Below, one piece after another: positions 1 to 7,299 of a DNA stretch of 20,025 bases (the stretch's first letter is position 1; every line of letters begins with the position of its first letter). Source of the DNA: DATILL01 sp035476575 (GTDB lineage Bacteria; Actinomycetota; Actinomycetes; Mycobacteriales; JACQDL01); assembly GCA_035476575.1 (NCBI GenBank), contig DATILL010000127.1:1-20025 (forward strand). Reading direction: 5' to 3'. The translations under genes were made by a program, and so were the position numbers. The notes below the pieces were generated by a model. That model had not been told where the DNA came from and did no database searches. It was given only the letters and a program-made list of their open reading frames with translations.

Positions 1-74
1 CGGTTCCCGTCCACCACCATCTTCACTGCCTCATCCCGAAACTCGGGAGAAAACTTCCTGCGCCGTTCCGGCAT
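1..74 (-). CDS. IS3-family transposase OrfA, N-terminal fragment
   Basis: Twenty-four complete codons are visible from an ATG at 74-72, beginning MPERRRKFSPEFRDEAVKMV. The pattern R-R-K-F-(S/T)-x-E-F-R-x-E-A-V is the typical opening of the transposase_8 (PF01527) helix-turn-helix protein, OrfA of IS3-family elements, which binds the element ends and normally makes an OrfAB transposase by frameshifting with OrfB. A GGAGG Shine-Dalgarno sequence precedes the start by about seven bases. The gene is partial only because the window ends, so nothing can be said about whether it is intact. Confidence 0.8.
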   Translation of the reverse strand, partial: MPERRRKFSPEFRDEAVKMVVDGN

Positions 75-134
75 TTCCCATCCTCCATTCCGGATCGCAC
101 CTTATTAGGTCCGCTGTCCGGAAACTGGGAGGCA
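1..134 (-). mobile_element. End of an IS3-family insertion sequence (partial)
   Basis: The 5' end of an insertion sequence is read on the minus strand and is cut by the window edge. It contains the start of a transposase OrfA (74 down to 1) behind a non-coding leader. The proposed outer terminus, read on the minus strand, begins TGCCTCCCAGTTTCCGGACA at about 134. Starting with TG fits IS3-family ends. The other end and any target duplication lie outside the window, so the boundary at 134 is inferred from terminal-sequence style and from where neighbouring coding sequence breaks off. Confidence 0.55.
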
Positions 135-250
135 CGCCACCGCGTCGAAGTCGAATGTGTGTGCCCCATGTCGATGAGGTCGTGCACGAAGCCGAGCATG
201 TGCTGCGCCTCGCGCAGCTCGTCTCCGGGAATGTTGACGTCCTGCGCCAT
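135..250 (-). pseudogene. 5' stub of an unrecognised gene interrupted by the IS
   Basis: From an ATG at 250-248, preceded by GGGAGA about eight bases upstream, a plausible start MAQDVNIPGDELREAQHMLG continues through a segment rich in H and D to about residue 38. The frame then runs into the proposed IS terminus at 134 and continues as apparent nonsense inside the element. The codon choice and amphipathic look suggest a real N-terminus, but I do not recognise the family. It is best read as the 5' stub of a small helical protein gene split by IS insertion. The rest should lie on the far side of the element, outside the window. Confidence is limited because only 38 codons support it. Confidence 0.4.
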
Positions 251-292
251 CCCCGTCTCCCTTGTTCGGCCGGCCCATCGCGGCCGCCCACT

Positions 293-655
293 CGTACACA
301 GACGACGATTTCCATCGGCGACAACGGGACGAAGACCGGTGCGGCTGCCGCGCCGACCAGCGCACCGGCTCCCGCATCGACCGGCCAGACCGCATCGACC
401 GGCCAGGCGGGAACGGCCGATCAGGCCGGCGGTAACAACACGCTGGAGGTCGTGGACAAGATCGCCAGCGAGGCGGACCGTACCGGCACCGGCGGCACGG
501 TCGTCGGGTCAGCCCCGCAGCCGAGCCAACCGGCCTGGCAGCAACTGTCGGCCGTCACCTCGGCGCCGCCGACCGGCCCGCACCTGATCAACATCAACCA
601 GGCCGCGCTCTACCGGTTCGACAAGGACGAGCCGAACAAGTCCAACTGCGCCGTC
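293..655 (+). pseudogene. Fragment of a secreted Lipoprotein_15 (PF03640-type) repeat protein
   Basis: The plus-strand frame from about 293 encodes an Ala/Thr/Gly/Gln-rich low-complexity stretch. It then gives a globular segment ending HLININQAALYRFDKDEPNK followed by SNC. The L-Y-R-F-D-K-D...S-N-C pattern is the hallmark of the 'secreted repeat of unknown function' (COG4315, PF03640) in actinobacterial envelope lipoproteins, where the next part is normally a second Cys and a W-P-P motif. Here the domain stops right after SNC, where the convergent oxidoreductase gene ends (671). No signal peptide or lipobox is present at the left end. The piece is therefore truncated on both sides. The surrounding long reading frame (155-1627) is mostly shadow sequence. 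Confidence 0.5.
374..406 (+). repeat. Short tandem repeat, period 18 bp, in the lipoprotein fragment
   Basis: GCATCGACCGGCCAG occurs at 374-388 and again at 392-406, giving a period of 18 bases (six codons, A-S-T-G-Q-T). It sits in the low-complexity linker of the Lipoprotein_15 remnant and probably reflects slippage in a spacer region, not a regulatory element. Confidence 0.7.
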
Positions 656-670
656 AGGACGTGGACCGCG

Positions 671-1417
671 TTACTTCCTGCCGGCCAGCCAGTCGGCGTA
701 CCGGACCTCGCCGAGAATCGCGGCGCCGAGCGGTACCAGGGACCGCTCGCTCAGTTCTGTCCCGAAGTACCTGGCGTGCTCGTCCGTGACGACCTCGCGA
801 GGATCCTGGTGGGCGGCGAGCGCCGTGCGGAAGAACTCGTCCATCCGGTACTGCTCGGGCCCCGCCACTTCGACGCGTCCGTTGAGCGGCGAGCCCATCG
901 CTGTACGGGCTACCGCCGCAGCAGCGTCGTCGGCCGCGACGGGCTGGAACGCCACCGGCGCCATCCGGACCGTCCGGCCCTCGGTCGCCGCGTCGGCGAT
1001 GCTCGCGACGAACTCGAAGAACTGTGTCGCGTGCACGAGCGAGTACGGGATCGAGGACTTCTCGATCAGCTTCTCCTGCGCGACCTTTGCGCGGAGGTAG
1101 CCGCTGTCGGGCAGTCGCGCGGTCCCCACGACGGACAACGCGGCGTAGTGACCGATGCCGGCAGCCGCCGCCGCGGCAAGCAGGTTCCGGGTAGAGGTCT
1201 CGAAGAAGTCCAGCACCGCGGCGTCTTCGAACGACGGCGAGTTCGATACGTCGATCACTACCGCCGCCCCGGCCACGGCATCGGCGAGCCCTTCGCCGGT
1301 CAGGGTGTTGACCCCGGTGTTCGGCGCCGCGGCTACCGCCTCGTGGCCGTGCTCGCCGAGCCTCGTCACCACCTTCGAGCCGATCAGACCGGTACCACCG
1401 ACGACGACGATCTTCAT
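671..1417 (-). CDS. NAD(P)H-binding SDR/NmrA-like oxidoreductase
   Basis: A complete 248-residue protein. It starts MKIVVVGGTGLIGSKVV, the G-x-x-G-x-x-G dinucleotide-binding loop (residues 7-13) of atypical short-chain dehydrogenases of the NmrA/SDR5 type. An aspartate-valine-serine segment follows the second strand, and a central Y-L-R-A-K segment corresponds to the usual Y-x-x-x-K region. Such proteins are cytosolic NAD(P)H-dependent reductases or redox sensors; the substrate cannot be deduced. The start is supported by AGGAGA about seven bases upstream. It is the last gene of a minus-strand series after the esterase (2948-1998) and a decayed hydrolase (1962-1635), separated from them by a hairpin at 1452-1480. 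No sign of damage is visible. Confidence 0.85.
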   Translation of the reverse strand: MKIVVVGGTGLIGSKVVTRLGEHGHEAVAAAPNTGVNTLTGEGLADAVAGAAVVIDVSNSPSFEDAAVLDFFETSTRNLLAAAAAAGIGHYAALSVVGTARLPDSGYLRAKVAQEKLIEKSSIPYSLVHATQFFEFVASIADAATEGRTVRMAPVAFQPVAADDAAAAVARTAMGSPLNGRVEVAGPEQYRMDEFFRTALAAHQDPREVVTDEHARYFGTELSERSLVPLGAAILGEVRYADWLAGRK

Positions 1418-1451
1418 GAGTATCTCCTCTGTTCCGCTGGACCCGTGGGTG

Positions 1452-1480
1452 CCGTCCGGTCGCCGGCTCAGACCGGACGG
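1452..1480 (-). terminator. Hairpin downstream of the decayed hydrolase
   Basis: CCGTCCGGTC (1452-1461) and GACCGGACGG (1471-1480) form a perfect 10-bp stem with a 9-base loop. It lies between the hydrolase remnant and the oxidoreductase start at 1417. No U-tract is obvious, which is usual for actinomycete terminators. It could also be an operator for the oxidoreductase gene. Confidence 0.5.
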
Positions 1481-1634
1481 ACAACACCGATCGGACTTAG
1501 TTGCTTGGACATGGAGTTGTCGCAGATCGCAGCGCCGGAGCGGGCACCGGTCACGACAGCGCAGGCGGGTTCTGCTGCGTGCGCTCCGTTACCGGTGCCC
1601 CGCCGTTCGGCGCCGGTGTCTTCCTGAACTCGGC

Positions 1635-1962
1635 CTAGCTGACGGCCGGCACCTTCACCATCGCTGCGTCGACCGCGTCGAAGATCGTCTCGGCGACCAC
1701 GTCGGGGTTCGACACGGCGACCGCGTGCGAGCCGGTGGGCACCTCGCGGCTGCTCCGGGCACCGGCCCGTTCGGCCCCGAACCGCTGCACGGCGGCCGGG
1801 AACCGCATGGACAGTGCGAACGCGGCTCTCGCCGTGGTCCGGCGCGAAGGCGCAGACGTAGACCAGAGCGGCCACCGCGTCGTTGCCTGACGCCGCCTCG
1901 GTGATCACCAGGCCCGCGTAGGAGTGCCCGAGGAGGACGACGGTCGGCTGCTGCTCAGTCAT
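1635..1962 (-). pseudogene. Alpha/beta hydrolase with large internal deletions
   Basis: The gene starts MTEQQPTVVLLGHSYAGLVI. In intact relatives the first strand (T-V-V-L-V-H-G-A) and the nucleophile elbow (V-V-L-L-G-H-S-Y) are separated by roughly 70-80 residues; here they are joined at V-V-L. The frame then reads A-L-V-Y-V-C-A-F-A-P-D-H-G-E-S and is lost. A second frame resumes with M-R-F-P-A-A-V-Q-R-F and ends G-S-H-A-V-A-V-S-N-P-D-V-V through to TAG at 1637-1635, the typical C-terminal helix with the catalytic His. So the lid and much of the core are missing, and the parts lie in different frames. A 110-residue remnant cannot fold as a hydrolase. The deleted gene sits between the esterase and the oxidoreductase, probably as part of the same former operon. 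Confidence 0.75.
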
Positions 1963-1997
1963 GATCTTCTGCCTCTCATTCCGGACAGGGACCAGGG

Positions 1998-2948
1998 TCA
2001 GTCGGTGCCGACTGCCTTGCGGAGGACGTGGATCGCCTGCTCGATCGCGCCGGTGGTGGCGGCCGTCTGGCGGAGCGGGTTGAGCATCATGAAGTCGTGG
2101 ATGATGCCGTTGTAGCGGACGCAGGTGCAGCGCACGCCGGCCTCTGTCAGCTTGCGGGCGTACGCTTCGCCCTCATCGCGGAGGACGTCGTTCTCGTCGA
2201 CGATCACGAAGGCTTCCGGCAACCCGGCGAGTTGGTCGATGCTCGCCCGGAGCGGTGACGCGGTGATCTCGGCGCGGGTGCCCTTGTCAGGCAGGTAGGC
2301 GTCCCAGAACCAGGCCATCGACTTCGCGGTGAGGAACGGGCCCTCGGCGAACTCGCGGTAGCTGTCGGTGTCCTGCCCGGCGTCGGTGACCGGGTAGTAC
2401 AGCGACTGGTGCACGAACGTGACGTCCCCGCGCTGCTTGGCGAGAATCGCCAGGGCGGCCGTCAGGTTGCCGCCGACCGAGTCTCCGGCCACCGCAAGCC
2501 GTGTTGCGTCAAGGCCCTCGGTCGAACCGTGCTCGGTGATCCACCGTGCTGTGGCGTAGCCCTGTTCGAGTGCGACCGGGTACCGGGCCTCGGGGGACCG
2601 GTCGTATTCGACGAACACGACGGCGGCGTTCACACCGACGGTCAGCTCGCGTACGAGCCGGTCATGAGTTCCGGAGTTGCCGAGAATCCAGCCGCCGCCG
2701 TGCATGTAGAGGACGGCGGGCAGGACGCCGCTCGCGTCGACGGGCCTCAGGATGCGGACCCGCACGTCCCCGACCTCGGCGGGAACGGTGATCCATTTGT
2801 CGGCGACGTCCGGCTTGGCGATCGGGGCGGCCTGGACGTCGTCGAGGACCTTGCGGGCACCGTCCGGGCCGAGCTCGTACAGGAACGGGGGCTGCGACGT
2901 GGCGTCCGCGAACTCCTGGGCCGCCGTCTCGAGGAGATGCTTGCTCAT
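1998..2948 (-). CDS. HSL-family alpha/beta-hydrolase esterase
   Basis: A complete 316-residue carboxylesterase/lipase of the hormone-sensitive-lipase group (Abhydrolase_3). The oxyanion-hole motif H-G-G-G-W is at 83-87. The nucleophile elbow G-D-S-V-G-G is at 155-160, with Ser157 as the nucleophile. The acid Asp is near 254 (N-D-V-L-R-D-E-G) and the catalytic His is at 284 (H-D-F). An N-terminal cap of about 60 residues precedes the fold, as in the family. It would hydrolyse short-chain esters in the cytosol; the natural substrate is unknown. The ATG at 2948 is chosen by N-terminal similarity to the family; an AAAGGA lies a little far upstream. It heads the minus-strand group with the hydrolase remnant 36 bases downstream. 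Confidence 0.9.
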   Translation of the reverse strand: MSKHLLETAAQEFADATSQPPFLYELGPDGARKVLDDVQAAPIAKPDVADKWITVPAEVGDVRVRILRPVDASGVLPAVLYMHGGGWILGNSGTHDRLVRELTVGVNAAVVFVEYDRSPEARYPVALEQGYATARWITEHGSTEGLDATRLAVAGDSVGGNLTAALAILAKQRGDVTFVHQSLYYPVTDAGQDTDSYREFAEGPFLTAKSMAWFWDAYLPDKGTRAEITASPLRASIDQLAGLPEAFVIVDENDVLRDEGEAYARKLTEAGVRCTCVRYNGIIHDFMMLNPLRQTAATTGAIEQAIHVLRKAVGTD

Positions 2949-3012
2949 GACGTGCTCACGTCCTTTCGAAGCTTCTCGATTGACCGACCTCGTGGGGTCC
3001 GGTCCGTTGCGG

Positions 3013-3264
3013 CTATGCGGTCGCCTTCGCCGCCTGCTCGATCACCCGCGTCACCGCCTTCGGGTCGGAGATCAGCCCGAGGTGGCCGCCCTTGAAGTAG
3101 GAGATGGTCGCGACGGCCTCGCCCTCGTCGGGCGCGAATCCGTCGACGTAGACCAGCGCCCGGATGTTGGGAACGCCGGTCGCCGCGTTGGTGATGACCG
3201 CGCCGCCGTAGGAGTGGCCGACGAGAACGATCGGGCCCGTGAGCGTGTGGAGGTAGGCGGCCAC
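3013..3264 (-). pseudogene. Alpha/beta hydrolase remnant fused behind a sigma-factor fragment
   Basis: The frame reads V-A-A-Y-L-H-T-L-T-G-P-I-V-L, then V-G-H-S-Y-G-G (nucleophile elbow) and A-L-V-Y-V-D-G-F-A-P-D-E-G-E. It then jumps directly to a C-terminal piece, K-G-G-H-L-G-L-I-S-D-P-K-A-V, ending at TAG 3015-3013. Intact relatives have about 70 N-terminal residues before the elbow and about 100 between the two halves; both are missing. The join to the sigma-factor piece at about 3265 is in frame. This is the same hydrolase subfamily as the remnant at 1635-1962, with the middle lost in a similar way. It is non-functional as a hydrolase. Confidence 0.7.
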
Positions 3265-3473
3265 ATAGTCGAAGGCCTCCCGCAGCACGTAGGCGGCGCG
3301 CTCGTCTGCCAGCGCAGCCACACGTCCTGCACCAGGTCCTCGGCTTCGCTGACGCTGCCGAGCATGCGGTACGCGATCCCGAACAGGCGTGGCCGCATCG
3401 TCGTGAAGACCGCCACGGCGTCCTCGAGATCATCCGCACCCGGCGTTCCGGAGTCCACATCGGAGTCCGCCAC
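3265..3473 (-). pseudogene. SigJ-like ECF sigma factor, collapsed
   Basis: From a GTG at 3473-3471 (GGGGG upstream) the frame encodes D-L-E-D-A-V-A-V-F, then M-R-P-R-L-F-G-I-A-Y-R-M-L-G and E-A-E-D-L-V-Q-D-V-W-L-R-W-Q. This is the region 2 opening of ECF41/SigJ-type sigma factors. At about 3304 the frame changes and the next piece, D-E-R-A-A-Y-V-L-R-E-A-F-D-Y, belongs to region 4, roughly 80 residues later in intact proteins. The gene then breaks off into a hydrolase fragment, so the region 4 helix-turn-helix and the SnoaL-like C-terminal domain are absent. At least two deletions are needed to explain it. It cannot act as a sigma factor. Confidence 0.7.
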
Positions 3474-3797
3474 CCCTGACCCCCAACTGGTCGTCCCCGC
3501 AGCTGACACAGCCCATCGTGACGCAACCCACCGCAACCACCAACGTCCGATACGACGAGTGACGTTGTTGCCGAACGGAGGTACAAGCTCCCTGACCGTG
3601 CTGTCTGGACTCGATGGCGAGACTGGCCGCGGTGCTCTGCCCGGCCGTCACGGTGCAGGGCGCCGAACGTGGGGCCCACGGCCCGCCTGGTCCGGCGTCC
3701 GCTTCGTGGCGTTGCTCGACGTGGTCATGGTCGAGCTCGCCCACCGAGCACCGGCCGCGCCCGCAGGGCTCAAGGCCATCACGGCATACTGCGCTGC
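3474..3797. other. Gap between the sigma-factor remnant and the epoxide hydrolase
   Basis: I find no convincing gene in these 324 bases. Reading frames exist on both strands but show no recognisable motif or ribosome site. The part nearest 3474 would have held the promoter of the sigma-factor gene; no clear -35/-10 pair is visible. Confidence 0.4.
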
Positions 3798-5033
3798 TCA
3801 GCCGCGCAGTGGCCGGAACGTGGCCCGGACCTCCTCGGAGAGCAGTTGCGGCTGCTCCCAGGCGGCGAAGTGGCCGCCGCTGGGGAGCCGGTTGAAATGG
3901 GTCAGGTTGGGATATGCGCTTTCTGCCCAGCTGCGCGGGGCCGCGTAGATCTCGTCGGGAAACACACTGACGCCGACCGGAAGCCGGACACCTTTGGGGG
4001 CGAAGAAGGCGAGCTTGCTCTCCCAGTAGAGACGGCCCGCCGAGACGCCGGTGCGCGTCAGCCAGTAGAGGGTGGCGTTGTCGAGGACGTCGTCCGGTGT
4101 CAGGCCCTCGGATTCGCCGGCGAAGACGCGCGTGATGAGCGCCAGGCTGGCCGCGTCGTGGTCGAGCATCCAGGCCGCCAGGCCGACGGGCGAATCCTCG
4201 AGCGCATACAGGGTCTGCGGCCGGTTTCCCATCTCCTGGGAGTAGGCGAGACCGTGCTTGTAGAAGAAGTCGAGTTGATCCCAGGCGCTCATCTCGTCGG
4301 GGGACAGGCCCGCTGGCGCAGGGTCGCCGAACTGGAGCGCCTTCGTCACCTCGGCCGGGACGGTGGCCGGCATGTTGGTATGGATGCCGAGCAGTCCCGG
4401 CGGCTCGAGGAGCGCCATCTGTTCGGTGACGGCGTTTCCCCAGTCGCCACCCTGCGCCACGAAGCGCGAGTATCCGAGCCGATCCATCAGTACGACCCAG
4501 GCGCGCGCGATGCGAATGGGATCCCAGCCGGTCTCGACCGGCTTGCCGGAGAAGCCATGGCCGGGCAGTGACGGGATCACGAGATGGAAGGCGTCCTCCG
4601 CGCTCGCGCCGTGCGCCGTCGGGTCGACCAGCGGGTCGATGATCTTGAGCTGTTCGATGATCGAGCCGGGCCAGCCGTGCGTGACCACGAGCGGCAGCGC
4701 GCCGTCATGCTTCGACCGGACATGGATGAAGTGGATGTCGACGCCGTCGATCTCGGTGATGAACTGCGGAAGGGCCTGCAGTCTCGCCTCCACCTTGCGC
4801 CAGTCGTAGTCGGTAGCCCAACGGCGGGCGAGCTCCCGCATCGTCTCCAGTTGAACGCCCTGCGACCGATCAGCGACCGTCTCGCGTTCAGGCCACCGCA
4901 TGGCGGTGATGCGCCGCCGCAGGTCGACGAGCTCCTCGTCCGGGACGCTGACCCGGAAGGGTCGGATGGTCGGCTCCGCGGCCCCTGCGACTCCCTCGCC
5001 CGCACCTGGCGCAGACGTCGTCGCTTCTGTCAT
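3798..5033 (-). CDS. Epoxide hydrolase (EHN + alpha/beta-hydrolase)
   Basis: A complete 411-residue protein of the microsomal-type epoxide hydrolase family. The N-terminal EHN domain (about 22-130) has the typical R-P-F-x-V-x-V-P-D-E-E-L-x-D-L-R-x-R and W-R-K-x-E-A-R-L-x-A-L-P-Q-F motifs. The core has the oxyanion motif H-G-W-P-G-S (119-124) and the nucleophile Asp197 in G-G-D-W-G. The acid is probably near 360 (F-P-D-E), and His388 is in G-G-H-F-A-A-W-E-Q-P. It opens epoxides to diols through an alkyl-enzyme ester, presumably in detoxification or natural-product metabolism. The start at 5033 has GGAGAGG upstream. It follows the DUF308 gene by 48 bases on the same strand and may be co-transcribed with it. 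No defects are seen. Confidence 0.93.
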   Translation of the reverse strand: MTEATTSAPGAGEGVAGAAEPTIRPFRVSVPDEELVDLRRRITAMRWPERETVADRSQGVQLETMRELARRWATDYDWRKVEARLQALPQFITEIDGVDIHFIHVRSKHDGALPLVVTHGWPGSIIEQLKIIDPLVDPTAHGASAEDAFHLVIPSLPGHGFSGKPVETGWDPIRIARAWVVLMDRLGYSRFVAQGGDWGNAVTEQMALLEPPGLLGIHTNMPATVPAEVTKALQFGDPAPAGLSPDEMSAWDQLDFFYKHGLAYSQEMGNRPQTLYALEDSPVGLAAWMLDHDAASLALITRVFAGESEGLTPDDVLDNATLYWLTRTGVSAGRLYWESKLAFFAPKGVRLPVGVSVFPDEIYAAPRSWAESAYPNLTHFNRLPSGGHFAAWEQPQLLSEEVRATFRPLRG

Positions 5034-5081
5034 AGCCCTCTCCTCTGCGTTGATCGTTGCTGGCTCTCGGCCACCGGCACG

Positions 5082-5609
5082 TCAGGCTTTGCCGACCCGG
5101 CGCATCTCGGCGCTGAGCGTGATCGCGGAGATGCCGGAGACGATGCTGAACAACCCGAACACGGTGGCCAGCGCCAGCGCGCCGATATCTGGCCGGATCA
5201 TCAGCACGACCCCGAGCGCCACCGAGACCAGACCCAGCAGTAGCCAGATGCCATGTGCACCTGCACGGTCACCACCCTGGAACGCCATCGAAATCTCGAC
5301 GGCGCCGGTGACGAACGCCCAGACGGCGACCCAGACGGTGAGCACGAGCGCCGTGATGCCGGGCCAGGCCAGCGCGACGACACCGGCGGCGGCCGACAGC
5401 AGCGCGAGCAGCAGATAGCCGACCACCGGCCCGACGCGGTCGCTCGCGAACGCCCTCGCCCCGTCGGTGACGGCTGCCAGGAACGCGTAGACCGCGAAGA
5501 GGATCACGAACGCACCGACGGTGATGTCCGGCCAGGCGACCGACAGCACGCCAACCACCACCGCGAGCAACCCTCGCCACAACAGCGAAGACGACATGGA
5601 CCTGAACAT
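5082..5609 (-). CDS. DUF308/HdeD-like multispanning membrane protein
   Basis: A 175-residue hydrophobic protein with about six membrane segments arranged as repeated pairs. Each repeat has the form G-x-x-x-(V/L)-x-W-P-D-I-T or W-P-G-I-T, a signature of the DUF308 (PF03729) 'acid-resistance membrane protein' HdeD family; a third copy reads I-R-P-D-I-G. The molecular role in actinobacteria is unknown. The ATG at 5609-5607 is preferred over the longer frame (to 5774) because GAGGAGG lies about nine bases upstream and the first membrane helix begins immediately after; an ATG four codons later is an alternative. It precedes the epoxide hydrolase by 48 bases, so the two may form an operon. Confidence 0.87.
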   Translation of the reverse strand: MFRSMSSSLLWRGLLAVVVGVLSVAWPDITVGAFVILFAVYAFLAAVTDGARAFASDRVGPVVGYLLLALLSAAAGVVALAWPGITALVLTVWVAVWAFVTGAVEISMAFQGGDRAGAHGIWLLLGLVSVALGVVLMIRPDIGALALATVFGLFSIVSGISAITLSAEMRRVGKA

Positions 5610-5781
5610 GGATTGCTGCCTCCTCGGATCGAGTTCACGGGTGGGTGGGCACCGGAGATGACTCAGTTCATCGGTGCCCAGAGTCGCGTCCGGCCGGTCC
5701 CGCTTCGCATCGGCCGGTGGACACTCCGTCGGGCCTGGGGACGGGCCCGGGGGCTGTCCGGCGGACGAGTGCACGGAGAAG

Positions 5782-6328
5782 TCACGAGGTCGGGAACGGG
5801 ATCAGGGTCGCCAGCAGTTGATCGGGCGCCTCCTCGGCGACGAAGTGGGCGCAGCCGGGGATGACCAGGGTCTGCACGTTGTCCGCGGCAGCCTTCATCG
5901 TGGCCGCGACCCTGTCGCCGACACTGCGCATGCCGCCGACGGCCAGGACCGGCATCGTCAGGTGCCGGGTCAAACCGCTGCTTGTTCTGTGCCGCGGTGG
6001 CATCGAGCGCGCGGTAGAGCTCGAAGCTGCCGCGCAGCGCGTCGCGGCTGGACGCGTAGTGGTCGACGTAGTAGCGGATGGCGTGAGCGGGCAGCGGCCG
6101 CACGGTGCGATGGGCGAGCTCGTACTCGAAGAAGACGTCCTCGCGGCCCCGGACGAGCTGTTCGTTCAACGTCTCGATCCGGTTGAACAGGACGTGCCAG
6201 AGCACGTTGTTGGTCGCGGCGTCCTGGAAGAGGTTCTGGTTGCCGATGCCCGGGAGGTTGGTCTCCGCGACGGCCAGGTGGTCGACCCGGTCGGGGTGAT
6301 CCGCGGCCAGGGCGTAGGAGATGACCAT
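5782..6328 (-). pseudogene. Alpha/beta hydrolase lacking its N-terminal third, with a +1 frameshift
   Basis: The retained part begins M-V-I-S-Y-A-L-A-A-D-H-P-D-R-V, just after where the G-H-D-x-G nucleophile elbow of haloalkane-dehalogenase/epoxide-hydrolase-like enzymes should be. It continues through the lid to A-A-Q-N-K-Q-R. There the frame is lost and resumes as T-R-H-L-T-M-P-V-L-A-V-G-G, ending with the catalytic-His region G-C-A-H-F-V-A-E-E-A-P and TGA at 5784-5782. Removing one T from the minus-strand TTT at 5972-5974 restores a continuous frame, so that step is a one-base insertion. The N-terminal third, including the nucleophile, has been replaced by a regulator fragment (6329-6418). 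Even with the frame corrected it should be inactive. Confidence 0.75.
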
Positions 6329-6418
6329 TCCGGCCCGCAGGGAGGTCACCAGGCCGGTCAGGCTCTCGCACTCGTGCGTTCGCCCGCGCAGCCGGGCCAG
6401 GAACCCGCCGCCGGTCAT
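6329..6418 (-). pseudogene. N-terminus of a LuxR/MalT-type regulator fused in frame to the hydrolase
   Basis: Thirty codons from ATG 6418-6416, with AGGAG about eight bases upstream, read MTGGGFLARLRGRTHECESL followed by T-G-L-V-T-S-L-R-A-G. The R-L-x-G-R-x-x-E-C-x-x-L-x-x-L-(V/L)-x-x-x-R-A-G pattern is the usual opening of large LuxR-family AAA ATPase regulators, just before the strand leading into the Walker A loop. Here the sequence passes in frame into the hydrolase at residue 31, with no Walker A motif. This is a deletion fusion that keeps the start signals of one gene and the tail of another. Confidence 0.55.
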
Positions 6419-6565
6419 GCCCCACACTCCTGGGGGAGACCGCTCCGGCGCAGGCGTACGTCGCTTGCCCGCCAGGTCGCCCGCCGGGAAGTCTCCCACT
6501 GGCATCGGAGCCCGACAACAGGACCTTTGCGGCGTTCTCAGGGCCGGTTGAGGTGCGAAAAGGGA

Positions 6566-7282
6566 TCAGCCGGGCGCATCGGGCTCCGTCGCGTCCAGCA
6601 GTCGGGCGAAGTCGCCCACCGCGCGTCCTAGGTCCTGTTCCACCCCGGTCGGGGTCTGCAGACCGTTGTCGAACAGGCGTCCACGAACTCGCCAAGGCCG
6701 GCGTCCGGAAGTACCCGGTTCACGAACCCGTAGCGTTCCGCGAGGTCTGCCGGCAGGTCGTCGGCACCCAGGACGGTCTCGGCGGCCCGGCCACGGCCGA
6801 CCAGCCGGGCCATCGAGCCGCCGCCGGGGACCGCTCCGACGCCCACCTCGAATTTGTCCGAGGATCGCTCGTTGCCCGGTGAAGCGGATGTCGGTGGCCA
6901 GCACGAACTCGCTTCCGGCTCCACGCGCCCGGCCCCTGATGGCGGAGATCGTCACAGCGGGGATCTTGGCCAGCCTGACGAGGTTGTCGGCGTAGGGGTG
7001 CAGTCCGGTGGGTCCTGGTGCCATCGCCGCCACTCGCGCCCGATCGGCCCGCAGGTCCCAGTGCGCCATGAAGTACTCCGGGTTGGCGCTGTCAAACACG
7101 ACGACGGTTAGGCGCGGTGACTCTTCGATCCGGCCGATGAGCCTGCCGAGTTGTTCGATCGAGTCGGGATCGACGAGGTTCACTGGTCCGTTCTCGAAGG
7201 TGATCCACCAGTACGACGGCAGGATCTCCGCGACGGTGAACTGAGTCACCGGCTCCGCCGCCCTGTCCGTCGAGCCGGGCAT
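6566..7282 (-). pseudogene. Enoyl-CoA hydratase/isomerase family, frameshifted and internally deleted
   Basis: From ATG 7282-7280 (GGAGGAG upstream) the protein follows the crotonase family: W-I-T-F-E-N-G-P-V-N-L, V-V-V-F-D-S-A, P-A-V-T-I-S-A-I-R-G-R-A-R-G-A-G-S-E-F-V-L-A-T-D-I-R-F and R-A-I-L-G-Q. At about 6852 one extra A in a minus-strand AAA run shifts the frame. It continues as F-E-V-G-V-G-A-V-P-G-G-G and A-E-R-Y-G-F-V-N-R-V-L-P-D-A, then near 6670 jumps to G-L-Q-T-P-T-G-V-E-Q-D-L-G and ends at 6566. About 60-70 residues of the C-terminal helical part are missing. The substrate is unknown. It follows the SDR remnant by 17 bases, suggesting a former fatty-acid or alcohol pathway operon. 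Confidence 0.8.
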
Positions 7283-7299
7283 GGCGTCTCCTCCACCGT

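Noticed and set aside
155..1627. 490-residue plus-strand open frame
   Set aside because: Only about 293-655 looks like protein (Lipoprotein_15 fragment). The rest is antisense to the intact NmrA-like gene and Arg/Gly/His-rich, as expected of a shadow frame in GC-rich DNA.
3474..3600. SigJ/ECF41-type autoregulatory promoter upstream of the sigma remnant
   Set aside because: TGTCAG and CGTC-like pieces occur, but not at the spacing known for this class.
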